Below are positions 36,171-47,000 of a stretch of 64,000 bases of DNA, in pieces; the stretch's first letter is position 1; each line of letters opens with the position of its first letter. The DNA is taken from the NCBI GenBank assembly GCA_003439945.1, contig QVRM01001387.1, forward strand, positions 310,001-374,000. Reading direction: 5' to 3'. This DNA comes from Dermanyssus gallinae. Taxonomy: Eukaryota; Arthropoda; Arachnida; Mesostigmata; Dermanyssidae. Under the pieces are notes generated by a model. That model was given only the letters and a program-made list of their open reading frames with translations. It made no database searches and was not told the origin of the DNA. A program made the translations under genes and the position numbers.

Positions 36171-36340
36171 GGCGGCGTGGTCTAGGAGGCTAGTACGCTA
36201 GTTATGGTTGTCATCTACAGGTTTGTTGCCGGTTGGTGATCGAATTTTATTTGAGCGATGCTTATTGAGAATTAAAGATAAACCGTCTCGCTAAGAGTGA
36301 GCGGCCATGCTGCCACAACGACTGTTGAGTAAACCCAAAA
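36171..36340 (+). mobile_element. Possible tRNA-derived SINE relic
   Basis: GGCGGCGTGGTCTAGGAGGC followed by TAGTACGCTAG strongly resembles the D-arm/A box part of tRNA-Glu- or tRNA-Asp-like sequences (TGGTCTAGTGGCTAG). A degenerate B box, GGTTGGTGATCGAATTT, follows about 60 bases later. No second copy in this window, so family status is an inference. Confidence 0.45.
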
Positions 36341-36354
36341 TCTCTCAATATTTT

Positions 36355-36445
36355 AGTGCCTTTGCTGAGTCCCACACTAATTGCTGCTAGCTGCCAGTGA
36401 TGCAGTTGCATCACGCATTTCCGAGATCTTCCATAAGAAGATATC
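36355..36445 (-). repeat. Dispersed repeat family D, short copy
   Basis: On the minus strand reads GATCTCGGAAATGCGTGATGC, split as TCTCGGAAATGCGTGATGC and TTAGTGTGGGACTCAGC, the first 90 bases of the family. Opposite orientation to the flanking copies at 35757 and 37188. Confidence 0.65.
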
Positions 36446-37187
36446 TCAGCATGTCCGGCCCTTGGTGCATTAAGAGATATGTCTCATGTCAATTCCAAGC
36501 CCGTAGGAGAATAGTCTAGAATTAAAAAGAACATCCTTAAAAATGTTTAAAACTGTAGATTTCATGTCATATGCATCGGATTTTTTAATATAATGCACTA
36601 AAGCGATATAAACTTAAACTCTCTTCTACATATTAAACAAATATATTTCTAAACTTAGTATATATTAATCATTTTGAATAACTTTTTATTTTTGACATGT
36701 ACTATGTCCAATTGACACAATAGATATAAATTATCATAGCACAAGCTGTCTCAAATTTAGCTACAGCAAATCTCAAATCATTGTGATATTGACATCAAAA
36801 TGGCCTAACGGCAGTGCCGTAATCATGTTTCATCTACTTTGTTGTCGGTGTGCGTTTCCAATTTGTAGTAGTATCGAAAAAAGAAAAACCCCTTTGTTCG
36901 GTTATATAAACTTGTATGTCCTTTTGCAGTTGCTTCTTCGATTTGTTCACCTATCGTATGCTTTGACTGTCTTTGCAGCTGTTGTCCGAACCGTTAGCTG
37001 TCTGATGTTCTACTGCAGCGACGTCCCATGAAGTGAGTGACTCGAAACATACGAGCCATAGAAGGCTTGTGGTCGAGTCCGCAGTGTTACGGGTTAGACC
37101 GGGGTTATGACATGGCACAATCAGAAAGCACACTGAGTCCCATTGGGTACGGCTTCCATCAGTGCCAGTCGTAGCGACCTTTTGTTC
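36446..37187. other. AT-rich unique DNA, no gene recognised
   Basis: No feature beyond AT richness. GTGGTCGAGTCCGCAG near 37070 is a weak B-box lookalike without an A box. Confidence 0.4.
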
Positions 37188-37450
37188 TGGGAGGTTTCGG
37201 AAATGCATGACGCACATGCGCCACTAGCAACCTGCGTGACTAGTGTGAGACTCACAAACCCACTAAACCCGAATTCGTCCCCACCCGCCCAGACTCGGAG
37301 CCGTGGGAGAGGCGTCTCTGCCGCTCTCCTTCAATCAGCTCTATCCCTGACTATCATCCCGCATGTCTGCCTGCGTTTGGATAGGGGGACGCCATTTTGT
37401 AATCCATCCTGTGAGAGTGCGTCGAGACTATGAGGGCCCGGCTGCTCCTC
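37188..37450 (+). repeat. Dispersed repeat family D
   Basis: Begins GGGAGGTTTCGGAAATGC and carries GACTAGTGTGAGACTCAC, CCCACTAAACCCGAATTCG and CGTGGGAGAGGCGTCTC. The last matches the GACCGTGGGAGGGGAGCCTC block of the 44.4-kb copy. Confidence 0.72.
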
Positions 37451-37563
37451 ACCCCCTCCCTTGTAGCGTTGTATAATTTGTATTTTTCTCTATTTATCAT
37501 ATACATTTATTGAATACACACATATACTTGAGGTATATGTACTTAGTTATTATCAGGCATTAG

Positions 37564-37565
<2 letters not shown>

Positions 37566-37613
<48 letters not shown>
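37566..37613. repeat. (TA)n microsatellite
   Basis: Pure TA of about 48 bases. A second, 28-base TA tract lies at 37893-37920. Confidence 0.97.
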
Positions 37614-37615
<2 letters not shown>

Positions 37616-37892
37616 CAGACTAGGTTAATCTGCTCCACAAAGTTTAAAACAGAATGACCGTAAAACGAAATGCATAGCGCAATTCATCGACTAAATGCAA
37701 CAAAACGAGAAAAAATTATGCAAGGTCAGATGTAGATTAGTATCTAAGATAAACTGTACGTGGACAGTTTTTCTTCGTCAGCACCCTTGTCGTGTACGTC
37801 CACGGACCGATTTAAAGTAAGTTGTAAAGTAAACGAATCGCATTGTTTTCTTTACTACTTTGCACCGAACTCAAGCGGCGGATCCGCCCTCG

Positions 37893-37920
<28 letters not shown>

Positions 37921-37924
<4 letters not shown>

Positions 37925-40814
37925 AGTTGTTCCTAAATTCAGCTCACCTTACGGAACCCAGCGTGGTCAGAAGATACTCATCAATTGTATGTCCCCATGA
38001 TCCAGCATTTAGTGCAAACATTTTTTAAGCCTTTAATCTGAGCTCCCCGATAAATTTACGGTATAGGTTTTTTCTTCACTTACTTACTATTCGGCTTTTC
38101 TTCATAATGTCCGGCGGCTTAAATTTAGGGCTAGCAAATATGCACGAGTATATACATGTAGCCTCCAGTACACTCACAAATTGCGATTTTTCTGATAGTT
38201 ATTTCCCGGCTGACACCGAAGTCTTAAGAATATACTAGGGGCGCTCTTTGTAGACGTCCGATAAGTGACTAGACCCCACGCCTGAACGTCACTAGAAGCT
38301 ATACTTTAAGGCGCCGAAGTAGCTTTCGAAGCCTTGTGTATGAAGTTCAGTAAGCATGCCTGCAGCTGGATTAAAAGGCTATGCAATTAGTGCGCATTGC
38401 ACTGGGCCTTTTTAACTCAACAGTGATACTGGTTGCTTCGCGTGGGATCAAGGTGGCATGGCCGCATTTGACCCAAACACATAAAATCCAAATGCTCGAC
38501 AAAGTGAGGCCAGCTTTTTCTCAAAAGAGCCGTAGATTTACCTCCCAAACGCCGCAATAGGCTAACTTACCTGCTAGTCGATTCAACAAGTTTGTGAATG
38601 ATCTCCTTCAGAAAACTCAACCTGACTCACACTTCCAAATTGGAGGGCTTTATAATGTGGTGTCGACAAGATATCACTGAAGTAGACCAAGCTGTTTCAA
38701 TCGCACCACGGCTATGGCAACACACAATAGGAAAGCTCCACATTAAATGCTGCATCACATAGTAGTTGTAAGATAGGCCGCGCACGGACAAAAAAGATCA
38801 AGGTATTAATGGAAGAAATAAAACGTAAATTCGGTCAATGCTAATTACAAATAAACAAGAATGCCAAATGTTCGGTAGTTAACTGAGTGAGTGAGTGTGC
38901 TGATGACGAAGGAATGAGTAGCTTGAACATTATCTAAAATTTGATCAGATTTGGGTCTATAGTATAAAGTTTGATTATTAAAGGTTGGGGACCTTTATTA
39001 TTAAAAGGCTTGGCCCAAATAGCCCATATAAGTTGTGCTAAAGCGTGTTTTCGCAAATCCGTACTTTAATATGGCGAAATAATTCACGTAAAAACCTTCT
39101 TTTTTTTGTATTCGAGATGTGAGAATGTATTCGATGATATCGGAGACCTCAGGCATGTAGTTTTCATAAAGACTCCACGTCTGATGTCACCTTTCAGGAC
39201 CATAAGACTGTGTCACTGTGCCCGGTAGAGTTTAACTGAGGCTTATCCAGGCACACAGTTATGCTTATCTGCTACCACCACACTCCGCTACTGCTCAGCT
39301 GTTCTCGCGCAATGAAGTGGTTATATCGTGTGCACATTACCATGACGGGTACGACATCAAACAGAGATAGCTGCCTGAAACTTGGACAAAGTGGATTAAG
39401 TAGGCTGTTCCTGTCCACACAAGGGGAAGTCTAAACAAAGGGCTCAGACCACCTATTCAAACAACATGGATAAGTGGAAAGACGAGGTAACTAAGGCTCT
39501 TAAATCGAAACACGGCGAGGCAGTGGGATCTTCTATGGCTTGAGATTTTTTAGAGCATTTCCGCGGCCGTGAGGCTTAGATTAGTCCGAACCGCAGCAAG
39601 GCGGATTCAAAAAAATGCCCGGACACAGTCAGGAAAATAAAGTCTAGAGTCACAGCAAAACGCTTATACTGCGAATAGACGAATAGAGGCGGCGTGTTCT
39701 TATATTAATAAACAGCAAATAGCACCGTTTAACTTTGAATTATAACACAGCAAAAACAAGAAACGGAAGGAGTCCAAAAGGTTTAATTCCAGTAGTGAAG
39801 AGGGGAAGAAGATAGACCGGGACATTTATAGACTCATTCAAGGCTCGTCGTATATCGATAGAGAAATGTATAGTTGGCCCGAGTAGTTGCCACAAACAAC
39901 CACATGCATACAGAGAAGCTCTATTATCGTATAAGAGCACTCCAATAAACAATAGTTATAATAGCCTGACGCAAAGGTGTCAAAAGAAGATCTGCCACAG
40001 AATCTTGAGCAGCGCTGGATCTTTCGGGCAGTATTAGAGGTACGATATATCCTAATCACAGAGATTACTTCTGCGCACCAAAGCTACTTCGAAAGCAGAT
40101 TCCCTAACGAGAGCTGTAAACTACAAATAACTCTAATCTGCGACTATGTTTGCCAATGATTGCATTCATTTTCAGGTCGGAGGAGAAACTATTAGTTCCA
40201 GTGAATGTGTGGGGCGTTTTTTTGCTCCCTCAATACTCAGGTAGTCAACTCCGGCCCGTGTTGATCTATAGAAACAACAAGCGCCAACACCGGCAATAAG
40301 AGGGTGTTCAAGAGTAGGCCAAAGTTCCGTCCCAAGCTATGACCTGTTTTCTCCCAAATGGAGTAACGGAGAGCTCCTCATCTCTAAACCGACCTGTAGG
40401 CTTCGAAATGCAAGAACAGAAAAAACTTGCAGACTGGCGAGTGTGTGGTCGTGTCCTTGTTTGCTGCTTTTTGAGGACCATGACCTGCAGTCCCTTTTGG
40501 GACACGTGCCGCTCCCGGCCTTTTACAATGCTAATGTGCAAACGCTAGGCTGCCCCTCTATCGTACGTATTGAAAGGTGGCCTAATTTGACCTACACTCC
40601 TTGTGCCAGACAGTCCGTATAGGCCCAGAATGTGTGTATGTGGACATCTCTGGAACAAACCAGAGTCATCGTCATGCCAGCTGTACGCGGTGCAGGCAAT
40701 CAAGCAGCACTTGATTTCTTCATTAGACTGAATAAAACCATAGAGTGGAACAAGTGAAAAAGGGTAGTTAATTCCGAGGTCAAGATGAGGAGCCGGCGGA
40801 GGAAAGGGTGGAAG
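37921..40814. other. Unique, probably TE-derived DNA, nothing assignable
   Basis: Nearly 3 kb without an open frame above about 77 codons, simple repeats or recognisable transposase, RT or SINE motifs. The texture (stop-rich, moderate GC) resembles decayed retroelement sequence elsewhere in this half, but that is only an impression. Confidence 0.4.
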
Positions 40815-41060
40815 GTGCAGCTGGGCCTTCAGCTCGGCCTCGACGCACCTCCTTGGGCCGAACGAGCACAGGCTATGCGCATTGAGTGTTAGGGAAACGA
40901 GACTCCTCCCTCACGTCTAAGAACTACCACGCAATTCCGAGTCTGGAGGGACAGGGAGGAAAAGGAGTGGAATTGTGAGTCCTACCCGAGTTGCTGATAG
41001 TTGCCAGCGACGCGTGTGCATAATGCATTTCGAAAACTTTTCATAGGAAAAAGTGTGTTC
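40815..41060 (-). repeat. Dispersed repeat family D
   Basis: On the minus strand starts TTTTCGAAATGCATTATGC, then GACTCACAATTCC, CTCCAGACTCGGAATTGCG and GTGAGGGAGGAGTCTCG. It confirms that the left part (seen at 35.8 and 37.2 kb) and the right part (AGAGTTCGGAATTGTGTGG at 44.4 kb) belong to one unit of about 270 bp. Confidence 0.72.
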
Positions 41061-41284
41061 TGTTCATTTATATGGGATGTCACGAGGCCTAGTCTGAGGC
41101 CAGCAAACATGCGGAGGGATATATCGTCAATTACGGTACCCCTCTAGACAAGGTATGGCGAGGAGCCTGACTTTTTCGTTGTCGTCACTGTCTATCTAAG
41201 AGAAAGCTTTAGGCCTCTTCTCGTAGATACTGGCGATTAATTGTCTTTGAGATTCATGCTAGTTTGATTTTTGACCCTGTGCGC

Positions 41285-42215
41285 TGAAGCAACTTGGCCG
41301 ACATAACATAACATAACATCACTTTTATTTCACATAAAAGGGTTGGTATCAATATACATACTTCTGTAAGACAATCGTTATTAATCACCAAATAGGCGAG
41401 CACTATTTGGATTATCATGGGCCCATTTGGCCATACGCCAAGCAAACAGTCCGTTCACGAATTCACCGCGGGCCACGGCTTTTGAGGTGATTGATCGTTG
41501 ACTCCTTAGGTTATTGGAGCGTACATCAAAAAAGTGTCCTAACAAGTCACATTTTCGTAATTGATGTAGAACAGATAAGTTGCACTGCATGAAAAGTGTG
41601 TCGATACTTGGAACAACGTCATCTAACACGCTGTGGGGGCACCTGATGCGCAGGCGTCTTAGAAACATGTTTTGGACGCCATCCACCAACTTCCTATATT
41701 TGGACAGATAAGGCTCCCAGACAGGGGAGCAATATGTGAGTTTAGGAAGAACAAGAGATTTGTAAAGGCGAATGTACACATGTGGATTCGTTAAAATAAA
41801 ACAGCGAAAGATAGTATTTATTGTGCGCAGAGATGTCTCCACAACCTTGGTAATGTGAAGGCTAAAGTTAAGATCAGGCGTAATATATATGCCTAAGTCC
41901 CGGGTATAAGAGAGGGTCGGTAAAATGCAGTTGTCAATTTTGTAGTCAAAGTCAAGTGCACCATTTTTCAGTACAATGCATTTAGAGGGTGAGAGAATCA
42001 TGTTGTTTTCAGAACACCATCGTGCAATGCCGTCGACGGCAGTCTGCAGAACAGCGTGGGAGTCACTAGAGCAAATAGGATAATAAAGTTTTAAGTCATC
42101 AGCATATTCAAGATATTTGACCGCCGGTGGCAGGTACTTATTTATGTCCGCATGGAGCCGCGAATCAATAAAAAATGGTTCCAGGTGTTATCCAGGAACA
42201 GATATCAAAGCAGAT
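41285..42215 (-). pseudogene. LINE reverse transcriptase, C-terminal half, with 3' end
   Basis: Minus-strand frame open for over 260 codons from about 42176 to 41381. It contains the catalytic box YLEYADDLKLYYPI (YADD at 42095-42106), then AVDGIARWCSENNMILSPSK and DLGIYITPDLNFSLH. The thumb follows as IYRSLVLPKLTYCSPVWEP-like sequence (here IRLYKSLVLPKLTYCSPVWE) and KLVDGVQNMFLRRL. This order is diagnostic of non-LTR RT, Jockey/CR1-like. A frameshift near 42170 separates a likely palm motif B, ITPGTIF. After the stop at 41381 comes an 80-base 3' region with AATAAAA and a terminal ATGTTATGTTATGTTATG tail at about 41297-41314. A short tandem tail of this kind is a common LINE 3' end. The copy is 5' truncated. 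Confidence 0.88.
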
Positions 42216-42689
42216 TGACTGATCAGTAAATTGAGAAGGTAATTGTGGGTTTTGCGAGAGCGAAGGCATCTGAAATACCAAGATCTCCGCAGACCACAAG
42301 GAGGAGGGCTGGACGCATCCCTGCAGAAGTGGGGTCAACGTACGCTTAAAGAATCCATAGAAATTCGATTCGTTAAAGTGCCTGCTATTAAATTTGCAGT
42401 TAAGGGATTTGACTGGCTCCCACGCTAAATAGTTCAGGTCCTTAGGAAAATCCTCAGATCCAAAGGTGTCGGAAATATCCGTTCCGTCCATTGAAATAGC
42501 TCTTGGACTGAGTTGCGATATGCAAACCTTCTGTGTGCAACGCTGTGCATCGAAGATGAATGACCAGTAGAGAAAGATCTCTTCTCAATAATTCAACAAC
42601 TAATCCTTGATGTTTAGACTGTTGCCGACGTGATGGAGCTTAATAAAACCCGATATTTTTACAAACGTCATTTTACTAAAGGGTACTAA
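42216..42689. other. Unassigned DNA beside the LINE
   Basis: The minus frame at 42165-42491 reads MDGTDISDTFGSEDF and may be a rearranged part of the same LINE, but only its last residues match the RT. Confidence 0.35.
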
Positions 42690-44350
42690 CGAAATTGGAT
42701 TGAAAATCGAGCGCATCCTAACTAATTTGACCTATATTTGTTGGAAGGGCAACAGTGCAGTTGATGTTGTACTATTTACGAGCCGCCAGCCAGAAGCAAT
42801 ATTACGCAAATTTAAGTCTATTGCCTCAGCACACCGTAAGCACTGCAAAGTAACATTTGACCTGTTAAAAGCCGAACCTCACAATACAACCAAAGGCTGA
42901 CAACAACTCAGCCGAATATTGAACTCAAACGCACTAGAACAGGCCCTTAAGTCCCTACAATATACGTGTGATGTCAACAACGCAAAGAGTAATCTTAGGT
43001 GGGCAATTTTCCGAGCAGCCGGGCCTAGAAAGGAAATGAAACCACAGTTAACAAGCCTCAGTTTGTTCATGAATGCAACTACGTAAAACATCTTACATAT
43101 AAACATAATTACGTGAGCCAAAAGGATTTATAACAGTTAGCTCTTTTTAAAAGAGCACTTAAGGCCGTGAAAAAAAAACCTTGCACGAAGAAAAACAGAG
43201 CGTCCTGTACGAGTCAGTGCATACGGGCAGTGGCTTCTTCTTCCGACACGCCCGGTCGCAGGTAATCTACTAATTAATAACATGAAAATTGTCGACAAAA
43301 TGAAGGGCAGCATGAGTGCGTTACTCCCCATTCAGGAAACTTCGCGTATTGTAAAGTTTTCTCAAGATGAGTGGAGAAAGAGCTACCTACAGCCTATAAA
43401 TAAGAAAGAATGAGGTGCTACGGACTCAAAATTATACCGAGGCATCCTTTCAACAAACGTGATATATAAAGTGCTCACTTCACTTACCGCCTCGAGGCTC
43501 TACGAGTCCACCATCGATGAACTGCCGACCTAACAATGCGGATTTCTTGGAAAACGCTCAACGGTAGACGCTCTGAAGTTTGAATTGGATCACGTAGAAG
43601 AACAACAGCCTTAAGACCTACGCAGCATTTATTAACTTCAAAACCGCCTTTGGCTTCGAACCCAAGAATCGCCTTTTGCAAGTCATTTACAGCACATACG
43701 CTATTACGTGTCCGATGTATGATCTCATACATGATATGTCAAACCATAACCGCATCTTTCTTAAAAATGGCGACCATAGCTTCAAAGACTCAATCATACA
43801 CACAGCCGGTGACGCCCAGGGAGACTCTGCAAGCCCGTTTTTGTTCATCCTATACGTAGCAGGTCTGGTGGAAGTTCTACGAAAAGTAACAGCACCACAT
43901 GCGTTTTATGCAGCTGACCTGGTCGTTCTCAGGAAATCCCAAGAGAACTTACAGTTCTATCTTAGTGAATCGGCAAAATGATGCAATGAGAGTCGCCTGG
44001 CAATAAATATAAACAAGCCGAAAATCCTACGTAGAGGGGTATATGCCATCGCAGATCGTATAAGGATAAACGGCACCCCTGTAAAGCTAGTAGGTTATTT
44101 CCCATATTTTGGAGTGACTCTAACTCCAAGACTCTTGTTTGACAGGTAAGTAGAAGAAAACCGGGCCAAAGCAGCTATATGGTTTCTTAGAGAACTTCGT
44201 GACAACAAACTAAAGATTGCCATCAACCTATTTAAGATAAAGGTTGCACTAATCGTTTGATACAACTAACAAGTGATTGCGCCTCACCTTAAGCTGACAG
44301 ACCTCAGTAACATAGACCGAGTTAAGAATTGATTTACACAGCGTGTGCTT
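42690..44350 (+). pseudogene. Decayed LINE: endonuclease end, RT and thumb
   Basis: Read across frames on the plus strand. TYICWKGNSAVDVVLFTS (about 42730-42785) matches the G-xS-xIDxVxxS strand of LINE endonucleases, and AHRKHCKVTFDLL matches its SDHxxVxFxL end. After a stop-rich linker comes YRGILSTNVIYKVLTSL and QCGFLGKRSTVDAL (about 43440-43580), the family YRGISLLNxxYK and QxGFRxGRST blocks. GDAQGDSASPFLFILYVAGL is palm motif B. FYAADLVVLRKS (YAAD at 43907-43918) is the catalytic box with the first Asp changed to Ala. LAININKPKIL and GYFPYFGVTLT are the following blocks. Many stops. It is an RTE/R1-like lineage distinct from the minus-strand LINE at 41.3 kb. Confidence 0.8.
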
Positions 44351-44369
44351 GGACCATCTTTTTTTTGGT

Positions 44370-44640
44370 ATGGGAGGTTTGGAAAACGCTAATGCACTAA
44401 AGGTACTGGCAACCAACAGCACCTAGTGTGGGACTTTCACCCACTAAAAACCTTAATCCTCCCCACCACGCAGAGTTCGGAATTGTGTGGCACTACTTTG
44501 AGACCGTGGGAGGGGAGCCTCGTGCTCCAGCGGCTCTCATGGATCTCGTTGTGTCCCCAGCTCACGAACCCGAGGGGATGCGTCAAGCCGTTCTACGGAG
44601 GGCTGGGTTGCCATAGCCCCTTGCGGGGCACCCTCATCTA
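44370..44640 (+). repeat. Dispersed repeat family D, best plus-strand copy
   Basis: Starts GGGAGGTTTGGAAAACGC, then CACCTAGTGTGGGACTTTCA, CCCACTAAAAACCTTAATCC, AGAGTTCGGAATTGTGTGG, GAGACCGTGGGAGGGGAGCC and ends near CTACGGAGGGCTGGG. The minus-strand copies in the duplicated block (51140, 59475) follow it almost throughout. Confidence 0.78.
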
Positions 44641-45300
44641 GATTATTTAATAGCACCTGCGTGTCTCTTTTGCTGGACCGAGATCTCGAGTTTAGAGATG
44701 AAATAAATATAAACTTTGTATTGCTGAACTAAACAGAGGTACCAGCGTTCTCCACAGATACGTGGAAAAGGCTCTACAAACAAATCGGACTTCGTTGTGC
44801 AGGCTAACATGACATGACTGTCACCATTATATATGTCTAAAAGAAGCGTGTCAAGAAATTGGCGAATGTATGTGCAAAATTTGTGGAGAATGCAAAATGA
44901 ACCGCTACCATTTTATATGACACGCGTCAATCGACGCACAATCACTGCAGGAACGTGCGAAGTACCTGCTTAGGTTGAACACATCATTCTGTGAAAAACG
45001 TAGTAGATGACTTGTAACTAACAATGATATGGTGAATAAACTCATTGATGGAACGTGTTTACAATATCCTCTTTATATGTATGCAGCAGCAAGGTTGGTG
45101 GCCTATTCGAGTCTACGAGAACTAAAACTTATTTCTCTTGCAGAAACACGTTTAGTTCTCTTGGTGTCTGGACGTTGTTTTTAACAACAATTACTGTATC
45201 GCCACTGATCATAAAATGTTCAAGTTCACCATATCTCGCAGTCATTCCACGCCTGAGACGCGCACCGACTAGTGGAACTACGACAAAAATGACTATGAAG
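44641..45300. other. Unique DNA, no gene recognised
   Basis: No supportable feature. Confidence 0.4.
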
Positions 45301-45632
45301 GGATGATCACAAATCTAATTGCGAATGAGTGTACTCATTCCTTTGCCGTCTGTCCTGACGTAGATAGCATAAACAAGTTTGTAATCTACATGCATTTCTT
45401 GCTTGAAATAAATGAGTGGACTCATTTTTTTGCCGCCTGTCCTGACGTAAATACCATAAACAAGTTTGTGATCTACGGCGAGGGCAATGAGAACTTGAAA
45501 CGCTAACAGTGCAAATGTCGCCACACAAGTAAACTGACTATTGTATGTATCTAGGTAACGGTTTCTAAAATGTAAATATTCCCCCCCCCCCTTTGACAAA
45601 ATAAAGGTGCATTTGAATTGAATTGAATCTAC
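45301..45632 (+). mobile_element. Probable LINE 3' end with internal 87-bp tandem repeat
   Basis: Two copies of an approximately 87-base unit lie head to tail (TTGCCGTCTGTCCTGACGTA at 45343 and its variant at 45430), each followed by AAACAAGTTTGTRATCTAC. A third piece, TCTACATGCAATTCTTGC, occurs at about 45628. The block ends with a C11 run, AAATAAAGGTGCATTTG and a short AATTG tail repeated three times (about 45614-45628). This resembles the short-repeat tail of CR1/Jockey-like LINEs. No protein motif is certain. Confidence 0.45.
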
Positions 45633-45724
45633 ATGCAATTCTTGCTTGAAATATCTGTGCCTCGGAGAACTTCGGATACCGACAGTAGGCTAAGGTTCGA
45701 TATCCAACGGAGCAAGCGCCTGCA

Positions 45725-47000
45725 TTGCAGAAAAAGCTGCAGAGAATGCTACATAGCAAACACATCATTATAGAGAGCAGTGTTGGTCAGTCTGCCAGCC
45801 CCCGTGCTGTCCATACGTATGTTCAAAAACGAATAAAAATCAAGGATACCCTGACCTCATTTAAGCAACCAGACGGATCTACTACTAACGATGACCACGA
45901 AAACGCTGACATTTTCAGAAATGTTTTTACCACACCTTTGTTCGGTAAATAGAGTCGCTTTCTATTCTATTCTACAGCCCCCCCCCCTGCCAAAGGGTGT
46001 GTAAATAATAGCTATAGGAAAGGAGTTTCTTCTCCCTAAACGGACATTGCGCGTGACGGCTCCAGTGCCTGTAGTTGTTCATTCTGAGGGGATGCGCCGA
46101 GATCACGCTAAGGGGGTCACACCGTTCATGTGGATGACCTTCATGTGGGCACATATTGACGGCGCGCGTTCATTGGTAAGTTTTTTTTTCAGTACTAAAC
46201 TAAGTAAAAGAGTTAAGAGAAAAGACAACTTTGAATATATAACTTATTGCCATTCGAGAAGCCTTTAACTCAATCAACTAAGATGTAATTCTAGAACTCG
46301 ATTGAAGCGAGCGTCGGTCAATGCTAAACGGATGACTTGCCTCGGGTGCGGCATATACCGAGGAGATTGAAAACACAATTTCAGCTACAAATTTCCCGCG
46401 CAAACGATGGGAAGACATTGTGCGTTTCTCGAGAGCTCTGGTCCAGCAAACAATTTAATTTTATGTGTTATAAACAAAGTTTTATGTATCTTCGAGGCGT
46501 AATCGCGAGCAAGTGAGGAGTAGAAAATATAAGGACAAGCGACAAAACGGAGTGCAAGGCCAATGCCTACGGAAGATGTCCTACACAAATCTATATTGGG
46601 CCCCGTCCTGTAAAACGTCACTAATAACGACGTGCTACAGGCACCAGAGGGTGTCAGAATAGTGGCACGGAATTATATATTACAAGTAATCATAGGTCCG
46701 TTTTTCAACTGAAAAATAAGGTAAAACTAGCCTTTGACAATATGCAAAGCGTATGAGTAAGCACCCATAATGCTAAGAAAAATCAGAACCTGCCTTTTCA
46801 ATAGGAAGAACTAAATATGCGGATCCTAACCTTCGCCTGAAGGGACACCAGGTCACGGCCAGCAACAATGCTATGGAACGTATTATATAGAGAAAAGAAA
46901 TATTATTCCAGGACAATGACCCCTACTTGGTTAAAGACTAGAGGGAGCACCCCCCAAAAAAGGGCAACACGAATGAAACAATTTGAGAATGCCCGGAAGC
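45725..47000 (+). pseudogene. Decayed LINE: linker and RT, R1/Jockey-like
   Basis: The open frame 45725-45952 reads PRAVHTYVQKRIKIKDTLTS and KQPDGSTTNDDHENADIFR, then FTTPLFG. This is the endonuclease-RT linker pattern (fwxYvxxKxk, dGxxTxDxxxkAexFNxxF) of non-LTR elements. Further on, across frames, IREAFNSIN*DVILEL (about 46255-46300) is palm motif A. SILGPVL*NVTNNDVLQAPE then GVRIVA (about 46589-46665) is motif B leading to the place of the YADD box, which is replaced by RNYI. VKLAFDNMQS follows. The pattern GPxLWNxxYxxVL...EGVxxVAYADD is typical of the R1 group. Stops within motifs A and B show it is dead. Confidence 0.7.
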
